From NCBI GenBank assembly GCA_965220615.1, contig CBDCQL010000002.1, positions 1,798,001-1,862,000 of the forward strand: 64,000 bases of DNA. Reading direction: 5' to 3'. Below the pieces are notes generated by a model. The model searched no databases. It worked only from the letters and a program-made list of their open reading frames with translations, and had not been told where the DNA came from. Below, piece by piece: positions 19,033-29,208 of the stretch; within the stretch, counting starts at the first letter, position 1; the number at the start of each line of letters is the position of its first letter. Source of the DNA: JAGWBD01 sp965220615 (GTDB taxonomy: Bacteria; Chloroflexota; Anaerolineae; Aggregatilineales; Phototrophicaceae). A program made the translations under genes and the position numbers.

Positions 19033-20063
19033 TCGTCGAAGAGTTCGCCCACGCTGCGGCCCGCGTGCGCGCGCATGATGACCTCGCCCAGCAGGGGCGC
19101 GACGGACAGCACGGTCATGTTGGGCAGGCGGCATTGCCGTGGCACTGGCAGGGTATTGGTGCAGATGATGCGTTTCAGGCCCAGTTGCGCCAGTCGTTCG
19201 TAGCCCTCTTCGGGCATGAGCGCATGCGTGAAGGCGAAGTAGACGTCGCGCGCGCCATGCTCGCGTATGGCCTGCACAGCCTGGCAGGCGCTGCCGGCGG
19301 TGAGCACCTCGTCATCCACCAGCAACACGTTGCGGTCGCGCACGTCGCCGATGATGGAGAGGATTTCCGGGCTCTCCTCGTTGTCGACGCGGCGCTTTTC
19401 GACGATGGCGTGCGGCGTGCCGAGGCGCTCGGCCCAGTTGCGCCCCTTCTTGGAAAAGCCCAGGTCGGCCGAGACCACCACCAGATTCGGAATGGCCATT
19501 TCATCCACGTGATCGCTGAGCAGGTAGAAGGCGGTCAGCGCATCGCCGGGGATATCGAAGAAGCCCTGCAGCTGGCCGGCGTGCAGGTCGATGGTCATGT
19601 AGCGGTTGGCGCCAGCGGCCTCGATGAGGTTGGCCACCAGGCGCGCCGCGATACCCACGCGGGGCTGGTCCTTCTTGTCCGAACGGCTGTAGGAGAGATA
19701 GGGCACGACGACGTTGATGCGCGCGGCCGAATCGCGTTTGAGCGTATCGACCATCAGCAACAGTTCCATCAGGTTGTCATGTACCGGCGAGGCCATGGTC
19801 TGCACGAGATAAACGTCGCGGCCGCGCACGCTTTCGTTGAGTTGGATCAGGATGTTTTCGTTGGAGAACACGGTGCGCGTGTATTCGCCCTGGTGCACGT
19901 TCATGTATTCGGCTATTTCGCGCCCCAGGTCCATGGAGGCGGAACCGCTGAAGAGCGACAGGGCGCCGGTCAAATTGTAGATGGCGGGCTGGGGTGACAA
20001 TGGGCCGGACTCGCGCAGATAGCGGGTGCCAGGGATTTTCTCGCCCTTGCCAGTCAACGACAT
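19029..20063 (-). CDS. prs: ribose-phosphate pyrophosphokinase
   Basis: A 344-aa PRPP synthetase that makes the activated ribose for nucleotide, His and Trp synthesis. The core signatures are SRSDKKDQPRVGIAARLVA, MTIDLHAGQLQGFF (near residue 165) and VEKRRVDNEE. The usual C-terminal PRPP loop DDIIDTAGT reads VDDEVLTAGS, and about 30 extra residues precede the FSGSAS start of the fold, so it belongs to a divergent branch. ATG at 20063 has GAGGAGG about 12 bases upstream. A TATACT -10 lies at 20091-20096. Confidence 0.9.
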   Translation of the reverse strand: MSLTGKGEKIPGTRYLRESGPLSPQPAIYNLTGALSLFSGSASMDLGREIAEYMNVHQGEYTRTVFSNENILIQLNESVRGRDVYLVQTMASPVHDNLMELLLMVDTLKRDSAARINVVVPYLSYSRSDKKDQPRVGIAARLVANLIEAAGANRYMTIDLHAGQLQGFFDIPGDALTAFYLLSDHVDEMAIPNLVVVSADLGFSKKGRNWAERLGTPHAIVEKRRVDNEESPEILSIIGDVRDRNVLLVDDEVLTAGSACQAVQAIREHGARDVYFAFTHALMPEEGYERLAQLGLKRIICTNTLPVPRQCRLPNMTVLSVAPLLGEVIMRAHAGRSVGELFDE

Positions 20064-20090
20064 TGCTTCAGTTTTCCTCCTCGCCAGGGC

Positions 20091-20096
20091 AGTATA
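20091..20096 (-). promoter_or_regulatory. -10 element of prs
   Basis: TATACT on the minus strand, 28 bases before the ATG and just after the trxA terminator. The -35 element is weak (TTCGTT at 17 bases). Confidence 0.45.
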
Positions 20097-20116
20097 TCAG
20101 GCAGATGCAGGTAAAC

Positions 20117-20147
20117 GAAAAGGCCCGCTGTTGCCAGCGGGCTTTTG
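20117..20147 (-). terminator. intrinsic terminator after trxA
   Basis: The perfect stem AGCGGGC/GCCCGCT (20123-20129 with 20136-20142) and a 6-base loop are followed on the minus strand by CTTTTCGTTT. The plus-strand side also has a T4 run. It separates trxA from the prs promoter. Confidence 0.8.
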
Positions 20148-20165
20148 CCACGGTGCGCATACGAA

Positions 20166-20501
20166 TCAGGCGATTTGCCCGGCCAAGCCCAACTCGTCGA
20201 TGAGACGTTCGCGCGGTTTGTAACCGGTCACCCGGTTGACGATTTCCCCCTTGTTGAAGAGGATCAGGGTCGGAATGCCCATGACGCCGTACTGGACCAC
20301 GACGTCCGGGTTGGCGTCGGCGTCCAGCTTGCCCACCTTGAGTCGGCCCTCGTAGTCGTCGGCCAGCTGGTCCACGATGGGCGCAATCATCTTGCATGGG
20401 CCGCACCACTCCGCCCAGAAATCGACAAGCACCGGCGTATCCGCGCCCAGCACTTCACTGGCGAAGTTGTCGGTGGTGGCCTCGAATGTTTTGCTGCCCA
20501 T
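20166..20501 (-). CDS. trxA: thioredoxin
   Basis: A 111-aa thioredoxin with the active site WAEWCGPCK near residue 32 and the cis-Pro motif GIPTLILF near 75. It is a general disulfide reductant and could serve the class II ribonucleotide reductase at the other end of the window. ATG at 20501 is preceded by AGGAAGG; a GTG one codon earlier is possible. A candidate promoter reads TTGTCA, 18 bases, TACCAT on the minus strand. It is divergent from hrcA. Confidence 0.96.
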   Translation of the reverse strand: MGSKTFEATTDNFASEVLGADTPVLVDFWAEWCGPCKMIAPIVDQLADDYEGRLKVGKLDADANPDVVVQYGVMGIPTLILFNKGEIVNRVTGYKPRERLIDELGLAGQIA

Positions 20502-20611
20502 CACTGTGTCCTTCCTGTGGCTGACTTTACAGTTCCATACCTGAATGGTAGCATGCCTTCACCCTCCCTGACAAGCGTTCCCGGGTCGAATTTGCTGCTG
20601 CATCTGCCATA

Positions 20612-21682
20612 ATGGACGACACGACACTGCATCCCCTTACGCGCCGTCAGGAAGAAATCCTGGCCCTGATCATCGACAGCTATACCGCCAATCCGGAACC
20701 GGTCAGTTCCCTCTACCTGCAGGACGCTTGCGAGCTGGGGATCAGTTCCGCCACCATCCGCAACGAAATGGCGCTGCTGGAAGAAAAGGGCCTGATCCGG
20801 GCCCCGCATACCTCCGCCGGCCGCGTCCCCACGGAGGATGGTTATCGCTATTTCGTCAGTCGCCTGATGACGCGCGGCTCGCTCACCGCCGTTGAGGAAA
20901 ACCGCATTACCGAGAGCATGCGCACGCCACCGGCGGCGACCGAGCAGTGGATGCGCCTGGCCGCGACCCTGCTGGCGCGCACCGCCTGCTCCGCCGCGCT
21001 GGTGACGGCGCCCATCTCCGAAGCCAGCCGCTTCAAACACCTCGAACTGATTTCCATCCAGGGGCGCCTGGTGCTGATGGTGCTGGTGTTGCACAGTGGA
21101 AACGTTCACCAGCAGATGCTGACCCTCGTCGAGTCCCCCGGTCAGACTGCGCTGGCTGAGGCGGCGCGGCGCCTCAACGCGGTCTGCCTCGACCAGGGGG
21201 CCAACGAAGTGCGCATGAAAAGCGCGCAACTGGGTCTGTTCGAGCGGGAAATCGCGGAACTGGCGGCGGACGTGATGGAACGTTCCGACACCAATCAGGT
21301 CCGTTTCATCTATCGCGACGGACTCAGTGGAGTCCTCAGTACCTTTCAGGACAGCGAAGGCGCCGAACAGGCCGTGCGCGTTTTTGAGGAGCGCGCGGTC
21401 CTCAATCTGCTGCTCTCGGAAGTGCTGGCCCGTAACGACGTGCAGGTGTTCATCGCCGGCGACGGCCGCTGGGAGGAACTGAATCATCTCTCCATGGTGC
21501 TCAGCCGTTACGGCATCCCGGGCCAGGTCAGTGGCGCGTTGGGGGTGGTCGGGCCCACGCACCTCAATTACGGCCGCGCCGTCAGCGCGGTGCGGCACGT
21601 CTCCAACGTCATGACGGACGTGCTGGCCGGTTTGCTTGAGGAAGGGGACGAGCCAGTGGAGGACCTGGCGCAACGCCATTAG
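20612..21682 (+). CDS. hrcA: heat-inducible transcription repressor HrcA
   Basis: A 356-aa HrcA. The N-terminal winged helix is clear (LTRRQEEILALIIDSY, ISSATIRNEMALLEEKGLI, PHTSAGRVPTEDGYRYFV), followed by a GAF-like sensing domain. HrcA normally binds CIRCE to repress hrcA/groE/dnaK genes, but no CIRCE (TTAGCACTC-N9-GAGTGCTAA) was seen before hrcA or grpE. The start ATG at 20612 has no convincing Shine-Dalgarno sequence. It heads the chaperone run, with a weak terminator between it and grpE. Confidence 0.95.
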   Translation: MDDTTLHPLTRRQEEILALIIDSYTANPEPVSSLYLQDACELGISSATIRNEMALLEEKGLIRAPHTSAGRVPTEDGYRYFVSRLMTRGSLTAVEENRITESMRTPPAATEQWMRLAATLLARTACSAALVTAPISEASRFKHLELISIQGRLVLMVLVLHSGNVHQQMLTLVESPGQTALAEAARRLNAVCLDQGANEVRMKSAQLGLFEREIAELAADVMERSDTNQVRFIYRDGLSGVLSTFQDSEGAEQAVRVFEERAVLNLLLSEVLARNDVQVFIAGDGRWEELNHLSMVLSRYGIPGQVSGALGVVGPTHLNYGRAVSAVRHVSNVMTDVLAGLLEEGDEPVEDLAQRH

Positions 21683-21695
21683 ACGACAGTTCTTG

Positions 21696-21716
21696 CGAGA
21701 AACCTCTCGTTTTTTT
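21696..21716 (+). terminator. weak terminator between hrcA and grpE
   Basis: The stem CGAGA/TCTCG with loop AACC is followed by seven T residues. The stem is short, so termination may be partial. It suggests grpE-dnaK-dnaJ also have their own promoter, possibly with TATATT at 21752-21757. Confidence 0.55.
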
Positions 21717-21790
21717 ACGCAATTCTATGACCGCTCGACCAAACTTTTCAGTATATTGTCCGGGTTGGCAAGGAGCAGTGAGGCAGCATT

Positions 21791-22381
21791 GTGAGCCAGG
21801 AGCAACTGCGCGAGGACGACGCGCCGCAGGCCACCGGCAGCCATGAAACTGGCGACGCAGAAGGTGACGTCAGGGACCAGGACCCGGCCGGCGAAGCGGA
21901 CGACCCGTTGGCGGCCTTACAGGCCGAACTGGAAGCCGAACGCAGGCGCGCAGATGCGAGCACCCTTGGCTGGCAGCGCGAACGCGCCGACTTCACCAAC
22001 GCGCGCAAGCGCTTCGAACGCGACCTGCTGACCTCGCGCTTCAACGCGAAAGTCGACACGCTCCGCGCCCTTCTGCCCGTGCTCGATGACTTTGAGCGCG
22101 CCACGCAGAATTTGCCCGACATCGAGGAAGACAACGAGGAATTGCAGGCGTGGCTCGAGGGTATGGAAGCCATCCGGCGCAAGTTGCTGAAAGCGCTGGC
22201 CGACGCCGGCGTTCAGCCGCTTGATCCGGTCGGCGAACCCTTTGACCCCAATCTGCACGAGGCATTGGGACGCGACAGCGACACGGACATGGAAAGCGGA
22301 CTCGTCAGCGCGACCCTGCAAAAGGGCTATATCTGCGGTGACCGGGTGTTGCGCCCGGCGCTGGTGCGGGTCGCCGGCTGA
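21791..22381 (+). CDS. grpE: nucleotide exchange factor GrpE
   Basis: A 196-aa GrpE, the exchange factor for DnaK. An acidic N-terminal region (about 40 residues) is followed by a long coiled coil (ALQAELEAERRRAD to FERDLLTSRFNAKV) and the C-terminal beta domain (PFDPNLHEALGR, LQKGYICGDRVLRPALVRVA). Start codon GTG, with AGG seven bases before it. It is followed by dnaK after 22 bases. Confidence 0.95.
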   Translation: MSQEQLREDDAPQATGSHETGDAEGDVRDQDPAGEADDPLAALQAELEAERRRADASTLGWQRERADFTNARKRFERDLLTSRFNAKVDTLRALLPVLDDFERATQNLPDIEEDNEELQAWLEGMEAIRRKLLKALADAGVQPLDPVGEPFDPNLHEALGRDSDTDMESGLVSATLQKGYICGDRVLRPALVRVAG

Positions 22382-22403
22382 CGGTTGATATCAGGGAGGA
22401 CCT

Positions 22404-24296
<1,893 letters not shown>

Positions 24297-24304
24297 ACCC
24301 GCCG

Positions 24305-24337
24305 CGCCAGGGCGGGCCCGGGTGGCCTGCCCTGGCG
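24305..24337 (+). promoter_or_regulatory. hairpin in the dnaK-dnaJ spacer
   Basis: CGCCAGGGC pairs perfectly with GCCCTGGCG, and the stem extends inward by about five more pairs. There is no T run, so it is more likely an mRNA-stability or partial-attenuation element that lowers dnaJ output relative to dnaK. Confidence 0.6.
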
Positions 24338-24356
24338 TCACTCAACAGGGTAAATC

Positions 24357-25517
24357 ATGCCCCGCGATTGCTACGAAGTCCTCGGCGTCAGCCGAAACGC
24401 AGACCAGAACGAAATCAAGAACGCCTTTCGCCGTCTGGCCCGCGAATACCATCCGGACGTCAGTTCACACGCAAACGCCGAAGAACGCTTTAAGGAAATC
24501 AACTCGGCCTACGAGATTCTTTCTGACCAGGAAATGCGCGCGCGTTACGATCGCTTCGGTCACGCCGGCGTGCAAAACAATGGCGCCGGCGGCCCCGGTT
24601 TCGGTGGCTTTGGCGGCCAGGGTTTCGCCGGCTTTGACGAGATTTTTGAGGAATTCTTCACCGGTTTTGGCGGCGCACGCAGCGCGACCCGCCGTGGACC
24701 GAGGCCGGGCACCGATCGCAAGGTCATGGCCGCCGTCAGCTTTGAAGAATCGATCTTCGGCACCAGCGTGGACGTGGAAGTCGATCGCCTGCGGGCCTGC
24801 GAGGCCTGCAGCGGCAGCGGCGCCGAGCCCGGGTCGAAACCCATGCGCTGTCCGGACTGCCGCGGTGAGGGCAAGCAACGCAGGGTGCAGCAGACCTTCC
24901 TCGGTTCGATGGTGACCGAAACCGTCTGTACCCGCTGTCGCGGCCGGGGCGAGGTCATCAGTTCGCCCTGCAGCGCCTGTCGCGGGGCGGGACGCCTGCA
25001 GTGCCGGGACGTCATCAACGTGGACATCCCCGCCGGCGTGCGGGAGGGCCTGCAGGTCCAGGTACACGGGGAAGGCGACGCCGGCGAACCCGGCGCGCCC
25101 GCCGGCAACCTCTTCGTGGCCATTCGCGTGGAGGCTCACCCCTGGTTCAAGCGCAACAAGGATGACATCATCCTGGATATCGACATCAACGTGGCCCAGG
25201 CGGCCCTTGGTGACGCGGTGCGCGTACCCACTGTGGACGGCGACGTCGAACTGACCATCCCGGCCGGCACGCAAACGGGCAAGTCCTTCCGCCTGCGCGG
25301 CAAGGGCGTGCCCCGCCTGCGCAGCGATGGCAGCAGCAGCGGTCGCGGCGACCAACTGGTCTACGTCCAGGTCGCCATTCCCGACCGGCTCAACGACGAA
25401 CAACGCCAGCTCTTCGAGAAACTTGGGCACACCCTCGGCAGCGATATCACACCCCAGGAACACGGCCGGGGCTTTTTCGACCGCGTGGCAGACTTCTTCT
25501 CCGGCGACCAGGGCTAG
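24357..25517 (+). CDS. dnaJ: chaperone DnaJ (Hsp40)
   Basis: A 386-aa type I DnaJ. The J domain has the HPD motif (EYHPDVSSH near residue 34), followed by a Gly/Phe-rich segment (GFGGFGGQGFAGF). Four zinc-finger repeats follow (CEACSGSG, CPDCRGEG, CTRCRGRG, CSACRGAG), then the two C-terminal beta domains. It stimulates the DnaK ATPase and delivers clients. Only AGGG about eight bases upstream serves as a ribosome site. Confidence 0.97.
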   Translation: MPRDCYEVLGVSRNADQNEIKNAFRRLAREYHPDVSSHANAEERFKEINSAYEILSDQEMRARYDRFGHAGVQNNGAGGPGFGGFGGQGFAGFDEIFEEFFTGFGGARSATRRGPRPGTDRKVMAAVSFEESIFGTSVDVEVDRLRACEACSGSGAEPGSKPMRCPDCRGEGKQRRVQQTFLGSMVTETVCTRCRGRGEVISSPCSACRGAGRLQCRDVINVDIPAGVREGLQVQVHGEGDAGEPGAPAGNLFVAIRVEAHPWFKRNKDDIILDIDINVAQAALGDAVRVPTVDGDVELTIPAGTQTGKSFRLRGKGVPRLRSDGSSSGRGDQLVYVQVAIPDRLNDEQRQLFEKLGHTLGSDITPQEHGRGFFDRVADFFSGDQG

Positions 25518-25519
25518 CC

Positions 25520-26437
25520 GTGCGCTGGCTCGAACTGTCGCTCTGTGTGGCCGGGGAAGCGGCCGAGGCGGTCGCCGGCCTGCTGGGACGTTACGGTCAT
25601 CAGGGCGTGGTCATCGAGCAAAACGGCGTTCCACCGGATGCCTGGGACGAAGGCGCGGCCGAGGCTCCCGACAACCTGACCCTGCGCGCCTGGTTCCCGC
25701 ATAACGACGATGCCCCTGCCCGCCGCATGGATGTCGAGGCCGCCCTGAGTCACATGAGCATGATGCTGCCCCTGCCGCGTCCGACCTGGCGCCTGGTCGA
25801 GGACGAGGACTGGGCCCATGCCTGGAAAGCCCACTACCGCCCCCTGCGCGTGGGCCGCCGGCTGCTGATTCGGCCGGTCTGGTCGGACGCCGAAGTCAGG
25901 GGCGACGAACTGGAGGTCGTGCTGGACCCCGGTATGGCCTTCGGCACGGGTACGCACCCCAGTACGCAACTTTGCCTGCAGGCACTGGAAGATCACCTGC
26001 AGGCGGGCAGTGAGGTGCTTGATCTTGGTTGCGGCTCGGGCATTCTGGCGATCGCCGCGGCGCGCCTTGGCGCCGGCAGCGTGCTGGCGCTGGACAACGA
26101 TGCGGTGGCCGTGAGTGCGGCGCGACAGAATCTGGAGTTCAATCCGGGCGTTTCCGGGGTTTGCGTTGCGGAAGGCAGCCTGGCGCAATTGCAGGCTTGG
26201 GAAAGCCGTTTTGACCTGATCGTGGTCAACATCCTGGCGCGCGTCATCACGGAGTTCTGCGAGCGTGGACTGGGCGAGATCCTGCGTCCCGGCGGTTGCG
26301 GGATCTTCAGCGGCGTCATTCAGGACCAGGCCGATGACGTTTCGGCGGCCTTGCGTCGCGCGGGCCTGATGCCCGTCGCTTCACGGCGCCAGGGCGACTG
26401 GGTGGCGCTGGTAACCCGCCGCGCACCCTCAGCCTGA
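25520..26437 (+). CDS. prmA: ribosomal protein L11 methyltransferase
   Basis: A 305-aa SAM-dependent methyltransferase of the PrmA family. A small N-terminal substrate domain is joined through EDEDWAHAWKAHYRPLRVG. The catalytic part has the PrmA signatures DPGMAFGTGTHPST near residue 138 and VLDLGCGSGILAIAAARLGA, then VVNILARVI. It trimethylates ribosomal protein L11. The start is GTG two bases after the dnaJ stop, so it is cotranslated with the chaperone operon. Confidence 0.92.
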   Translation: MRWLELSLCVAGEAAEAVAGLLGRYGHQGVVIEQNGVPPDAWDEGAAEAPDNLTLRAWFPHNDDAPARRMDVEAALSHMSMMLPLPRPTWRLVEDEDWAHAWKAHYRPLRVGRRLLIRPVWSDAEVRGDELEVVLDPGMAFGTGTHPSTQLCLQALEDHLQAGSEVLDLGCGSGILAIAAARLGAGSVLALDNDAVAVSAARQNLEFNPGVSGVCVAEGSLAQLQAWESRFDLIVVNILARVITEFCERGLGEILRPGGCGIFSGVIQDQADDVSAALRRAGLMPVASRRQGDWVALVTRRAPSA

Positions 26438-26449
26438 ACCTCCGGGGCC

Positions 26450-27157
26450 ATGATCAGCGACGAACGCGCTGCCCGCGTGCAGGGGATGTTTGACCGCATC
26501 GCCCGCCACTATCGCCTGCTGAACACCCTGATGACTGCCGGCCAGGACCGTCACTGGCGACGCCACGCGGTCGACCGGGCCGCCCTGCCCCGCAACGGCC
26601 ACCTGCTGGACCTGGCCACCGGGACCGGCGACATCGCCAGGGAGGCCCTGCGCGGCCGGCCGGACCTGCAGGTCACGGGCGCCGACTTTTCGACCGGCAT
26701 GATGCAGGCGGGCCGAGGGATGTCAGACGCGGCGCCCATGTCCTGGGTGGCCGCGGACGCCATGAACCTGCCCTTCGCGGACAACTGCTTCGATGCCGTT
26801 ACCTCCGGCTATCTTGTGCGCAACGTCCTTGACATTCCGCAAACGCTACAGGAGCAAATGCGCGTACTGCGGCCGGGCGGCCGCCTGGTCATTCTCGAAA
26901 GTTCGCCGCCGGCGCCTTCACTGCTGCGGCCCTTTATCGAGTTGCACCTGCGCCTGGTCATTCCGCTGCTGGGACGCCTGATCGCCGGGACCGAAGGCGC
27001 GAGCGCCTATCGCTATCTGCCGCGCACGACCCAGGCCTTTCACACGGCGCAGGAACTCGCGGGAATCATGCAGGCCGCGGGTCTGACCGCGGTGCGCTGG
27101 CGCCGCTTCATGTTTGGCACGATGGCAGTACACGAGGGGGTCAAACCCCCTCGCTGA
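26450..27157 (+). CDS. menG: demethylmenaquinone methyltransferase (UbiE/MenG family)
   Basis: A 235-aa UbiE/MenG-type methyltransferase that adds the final ring methyl group in menaquinone synthesis. It shows FDRIARHYRLLNTLMTAGQDRHWRR at the start, the SAM motif LLDLATGTGDIARE, GADFSTGMM and GYLVRNVLDIPQTLQEQMRVLRPGG. Menaquinone is the likely quinone for the complex I encoded later. The last codons lie inside a perfect hairpin. It is convergent with infA. Confidence 0.88.
   Translation: MISDERAARVQGMFDRIARHYRLLNTLMTAGQDRHWRRHAVDRAALPRNGHLLDLATGTGDIAREALRGRPDLQVTGADFSTGMMQAGRGMSDAAPMSWVAADAMNLPFADNCFDAVTSGYLVRNVLDIPQTLQEQMRVLRPGGRLVILESSPPAPSLLRPFIELHLRLVIPLLGRLIAGTEGASAYRYLPRTTQAFHTAQELAGIMQAAGLTAVRWRRFMFGTMAVHEGVKPPR
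27133..27153. terminator. hairpin at the menG-infA convergence
   Basis: CGAGGGGG-TCAAA-CCCCCTCG is a perfect 8-pair stem embedded in the last menG codons. No T run follows on either strand, so termination efficiency is uncertain. Its position between convergent genes suits a two-way 3'-end structure. Confidence 0.5.
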
Positions 27158-27178
27158 CTTCCAGCCACAGGGCCGCGT

Positions 27179-27439
27179 TCAGCTTGTACTGCGTCGGTTG
27201 TCGCGGAAGCGATAGGTGATGCGACCGCGGGTGGGATCGTACATGCTCATCTCCACGCGGACACGGTCGCTCAACAAAATGCGGATATAGTTCCGTCGCA
27301 TTCGGCCCGAGAGATAGGACAGAATGCGATGTCCATTATCCAGTTCCACCATAAACTGGGTGTTGGGCAGGGCCTCGACGACAGTGCCCTCCACCTCAAT
27401 CTTGTCTTCCTGCTTGTTGCTCTGGGTCTTTTTTGCCAT
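27179..27439 (-). CDS. infA: translation initiation factor IF-1
   Basis: An 86-aa IF-1 with an S1/OB fold: IEVEGTVVEALPNTQFMVELDNGH, GRMRRNYIRILLSDRV and YDPTRGRITYRF. It is about 14 residues longer than the usual 72, split between a charged N-terminus and a short basic tail. GGGAGGGG sits directly before the ATG inside a CCTC/GAGG palindrome that might weakly mask it. It is the last gene of the S1-rpsU-infA group. Confidence 0.94.
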   Translation of the reverse strand: MAKKTQSNKQEDKIEVEGTVVEALPNTQFMVELDNGHRILSYLSGRMRRNYIRILLSDRVRVEMSMYDPTRGRITYRFRDNRRSTS

Positions 27440-27507
27440 ACCCCTCCCGGAGGTTGCTACCTTGCGGCGTTGACGCCCGCAGGGCAGCGGGCTGTCAATC
27501 GACTTGC

Positions 27508-27708
27508 CTAACGAATGACCTGTTTGCGTTGGCGGCGCCGCGCACGGCGGATCGCCTTTTTCTTCTCGATACGGCGCAATTCGCTGCGCGAAATGTGCCA
27601 GCGTTTGCGGCGCACCGTGCTCAAGATTCCGGCGTTTGTCACGCGCTTGCGAAAGCGACGCAGCAGCGATTCCTGTGATTCACCTGGTTTCAGTCGAACT
27701 GTTGCCAC
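27508..27708 (-). CDS. rpsU: small ribosomal subunit protein bS21
   Basis: A 66-aa very basic protein with the bS21 pattern: VRLKPGESQESLLRRFRKRV near the start and a long Arg/Lys helix at the end. It lies near the 16S 3' end and assists initiation. Start GTG at 27708, with GGGAGGG about 11 bases upstream. It lies 41 bases after the S1-like gene and 68 before infA, so a translation operon is likely. Confidence 0.93.
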   Translation of the reverse strand: MATVRLKPGESQESLLRRFRKRVTNAGILSTVRRKRWHISRSELRRIEKKKAIRRARRRQRKQVIR

Positions 27709-27749
27709 AGACCTGATGCCCTCCCTTCGGTAGAACTACTGACCAACGT

Positions 27750-28997
27750 TCACGCCTGAACTTCCGCTACAATTTCCTGCTCGTCAAGGCTTTCTTCCTG
27801 GGCTTCCTGCGCTTCGGCCTCGGCGGCCAGACGGGCTGCCTCGGCTTCCGCGGCCAGGCGACGCCTTTCCTGCCAGGGCTCCAGTTCCGCAGGCAGGACA
27901 GCCTTCAGGCTCAGGCCCAGCCGCTGCCGCTCCGGCTCGATATTGACCACCCGCATCAGCAGGTCCTGTCCTTCATGAACGACCAGCGAGGGATGCTCCG
28001 GCGGCGGGTCCCCGATCTGGCTGAGGTGCAACAGGGCCTCGATGCCCGGTTCCATGCGAATGAAAGCGCCGAAATCCGCCAGGCGCGACACCTGGCCTTC
28101 CACCAGTTGACCCACGTGGTAGAACTCGGTGATGCGCTCCCAGGGGTTCTGCTGCAGACGTTTCAGACTCAGCCCAATGCGCCGGCCCTTCTCGTCCAGG
28201 CGCAGGATGAAGACCTTTATTTCCTGTCCGACCTTCAGGACTTCGCCGGGATGCCGGACGCGATGCCATGCCAGTTCCGAAATGTGAATCAGGCCGTCCG
28301 CGCCGCCAAGGTCGACAAAGGCGCCAAAATCGCGCAGGCCGCTCACCACGCCCTTGTGCACTTCGCCTTCGTTCAGGCTGGCAAGCAATGATTCCTTCAG
28401 CGATTCACGCTGTTCGCGGCGCGCATCGCGCTGGCTGAACACCAGTCGCCGTCGCTTCCAGTCCACCTCCAGCACCTTCACGGGGATCGTCTTGCCAATC
28501 ATCGCCCGCAACTGGTCCCGTCGTTCTTCCTCACCAAGGCCGCGCGGCAGCCCGACGGTATGGCTGGCCGGAATGAAACCGCGCAGATTGCCAAAGGGTA
28601 TGATCAGACCGCCGCGGTTGGCCTCGCTGACCTGCCCCATGTAGATTTCGTCACTTTCCTTCAGTTGCTCCGCCCGTTGCCAGTCTTCGGACTGACGGGC
28701 CTGCGAGGCTGAAAGCAGCAAATTGCCACTTTCATCTTCCGGGCGCAGGACCATGACGTCCAGGGGTTCGCCGACCTGACAGCTCAGACCGCCGGCGATG
28801 CGGTCCAGATCGCGACGTTCCACCACACCATCGCGTCCCAGACCCACGTCTATGATCATGCCCAAATGGTCAATTGCCAATATGGTGCCCTGCAGGATAT
28901 CGCCACGCTCGGGTTCCTCACGCGCGAACGACTCTTCCAGCATTGCCGCGAAATCCACTTCTCCTGGTGCCAAACTGCCTTGCTCCCTGACCTGCAT
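27750..28997 (-). CDS. S1-repeat RNA-binding protein, copy A (ribosomal protein S1-like)
   Basis: A 415-aa protein with four S1 domains (about residues 30-100, 118-190, 208-280 and 295-370). The best match to the family consensus is the third (GVVSGLRDFGAFVDLGGADGLIHISEL). It ends in an Ala/Glu-rich coiled tail with repeats of AAEAEA. It probably acts as ribosomal protein S1 or a close relative in mRNA binding. A second four-domain copy lies just upstream. The ATG has no nearby Shine-Dalgarno sequence; GGGGGAG sits in a hairpin loop 14 bases upstream. Confidence 0.88.
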   Translation of the reverse strand: MQVREQGSLAPGEVDFAAMLEESFAREEPERGDILQGTILAIDHLGMIIDVGLGRDGVVERRDLDRIAGGLSCQVGEPLDVMVLRPEDESGNLLLSASQARQSEDWQRAEQLKESDEIYMGQVSEANRGGLIIPFGNLRGFIPASHTVGLPRGLGEEERRDQLRAMIGKTIPVKVLEVDWKRRRLVFSQRDARREQRESLKESLLASLNEGEVHKGVVSGLRDFGAFVDLGGADGLIHISELAWHRVRHPGEVLKVGQEIKVFILRLDEKGRRIGLSLKRLQQNPWERITEFYHVGQLVEGQVSRLADFGAFIRMEPGIEALLHLSQIGDPPPEHPSLVVHEGQDLLMRVVNIEPERQRLGLSLKAVLPAELEPWQERRRLAAEAEAARLAAEAEAQEAQEESLDEQEIVAEVQA

Positions 28998-28999
28998 AT

Positions 29000-29023
29000 A
29001 ATTCGTTTAATCTCCCCCGAATT
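29000..29023 (-). promoter_or_regulatory. start-site hairpin of S1 copy A
   Basis: On the minus strand AATTCG pairs with CGAATT around a 12-base loop that holds the Shine-Dalgarno-like GGGGAG, and the start codon follows two bases after the stem. Folding would bring the loop close to the start codon or expose it to a regulator. Confidence 0.45.
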
Positions 29024-29051
29024 GTCGGACCCGGCCGATAGTCTGATTCAC

Positions 29052-29076
29052 AAAACGCGGCCTGTTGTGGGCCGCG
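29052..29076 (-). terminator. terminator-like hairpin in the leader of S1 copy A
   Basis: CGCGGCC pairs with GGCCGCG (29056-29062 with 29070-29076) and is followed on the minus strand by TTTTG. It lies downstream of the promoter at 29151-29179 and upstream of the start codon, so it would act as an attenuator. It could also stop read-through from S1 copy B. Confidence 0.6.
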
Positions 29077-29150
29077 CACGTCGCGTGCTTCTTGCAGTGC
29101 AGGTTCGCTTCTTCAAGAACGCTGTGCAATACCCCGCCTGGCCGCGGCGC

Positions 29151-29179
29151 AGTATAGCGATGCGTATGCTGGCTGTCAA
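29151..29179 (-). promoter_or_regulatory. near-consensus sigma-70 type promoter for S1 copy A
   Basis: The minus strand reads TTGACA (29174-29179), a 17-base spacer, then TATACT (29151-29156): a perfect -35 and a 5/6 -10. It is the strongest promoter seen in the window and gives a leader of about 145 bases. Confidence 0.85.
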
Positions 29180-29208
29180 TCCGCTGCAGGACAGGTCAGG
29201 GAGGTCGA

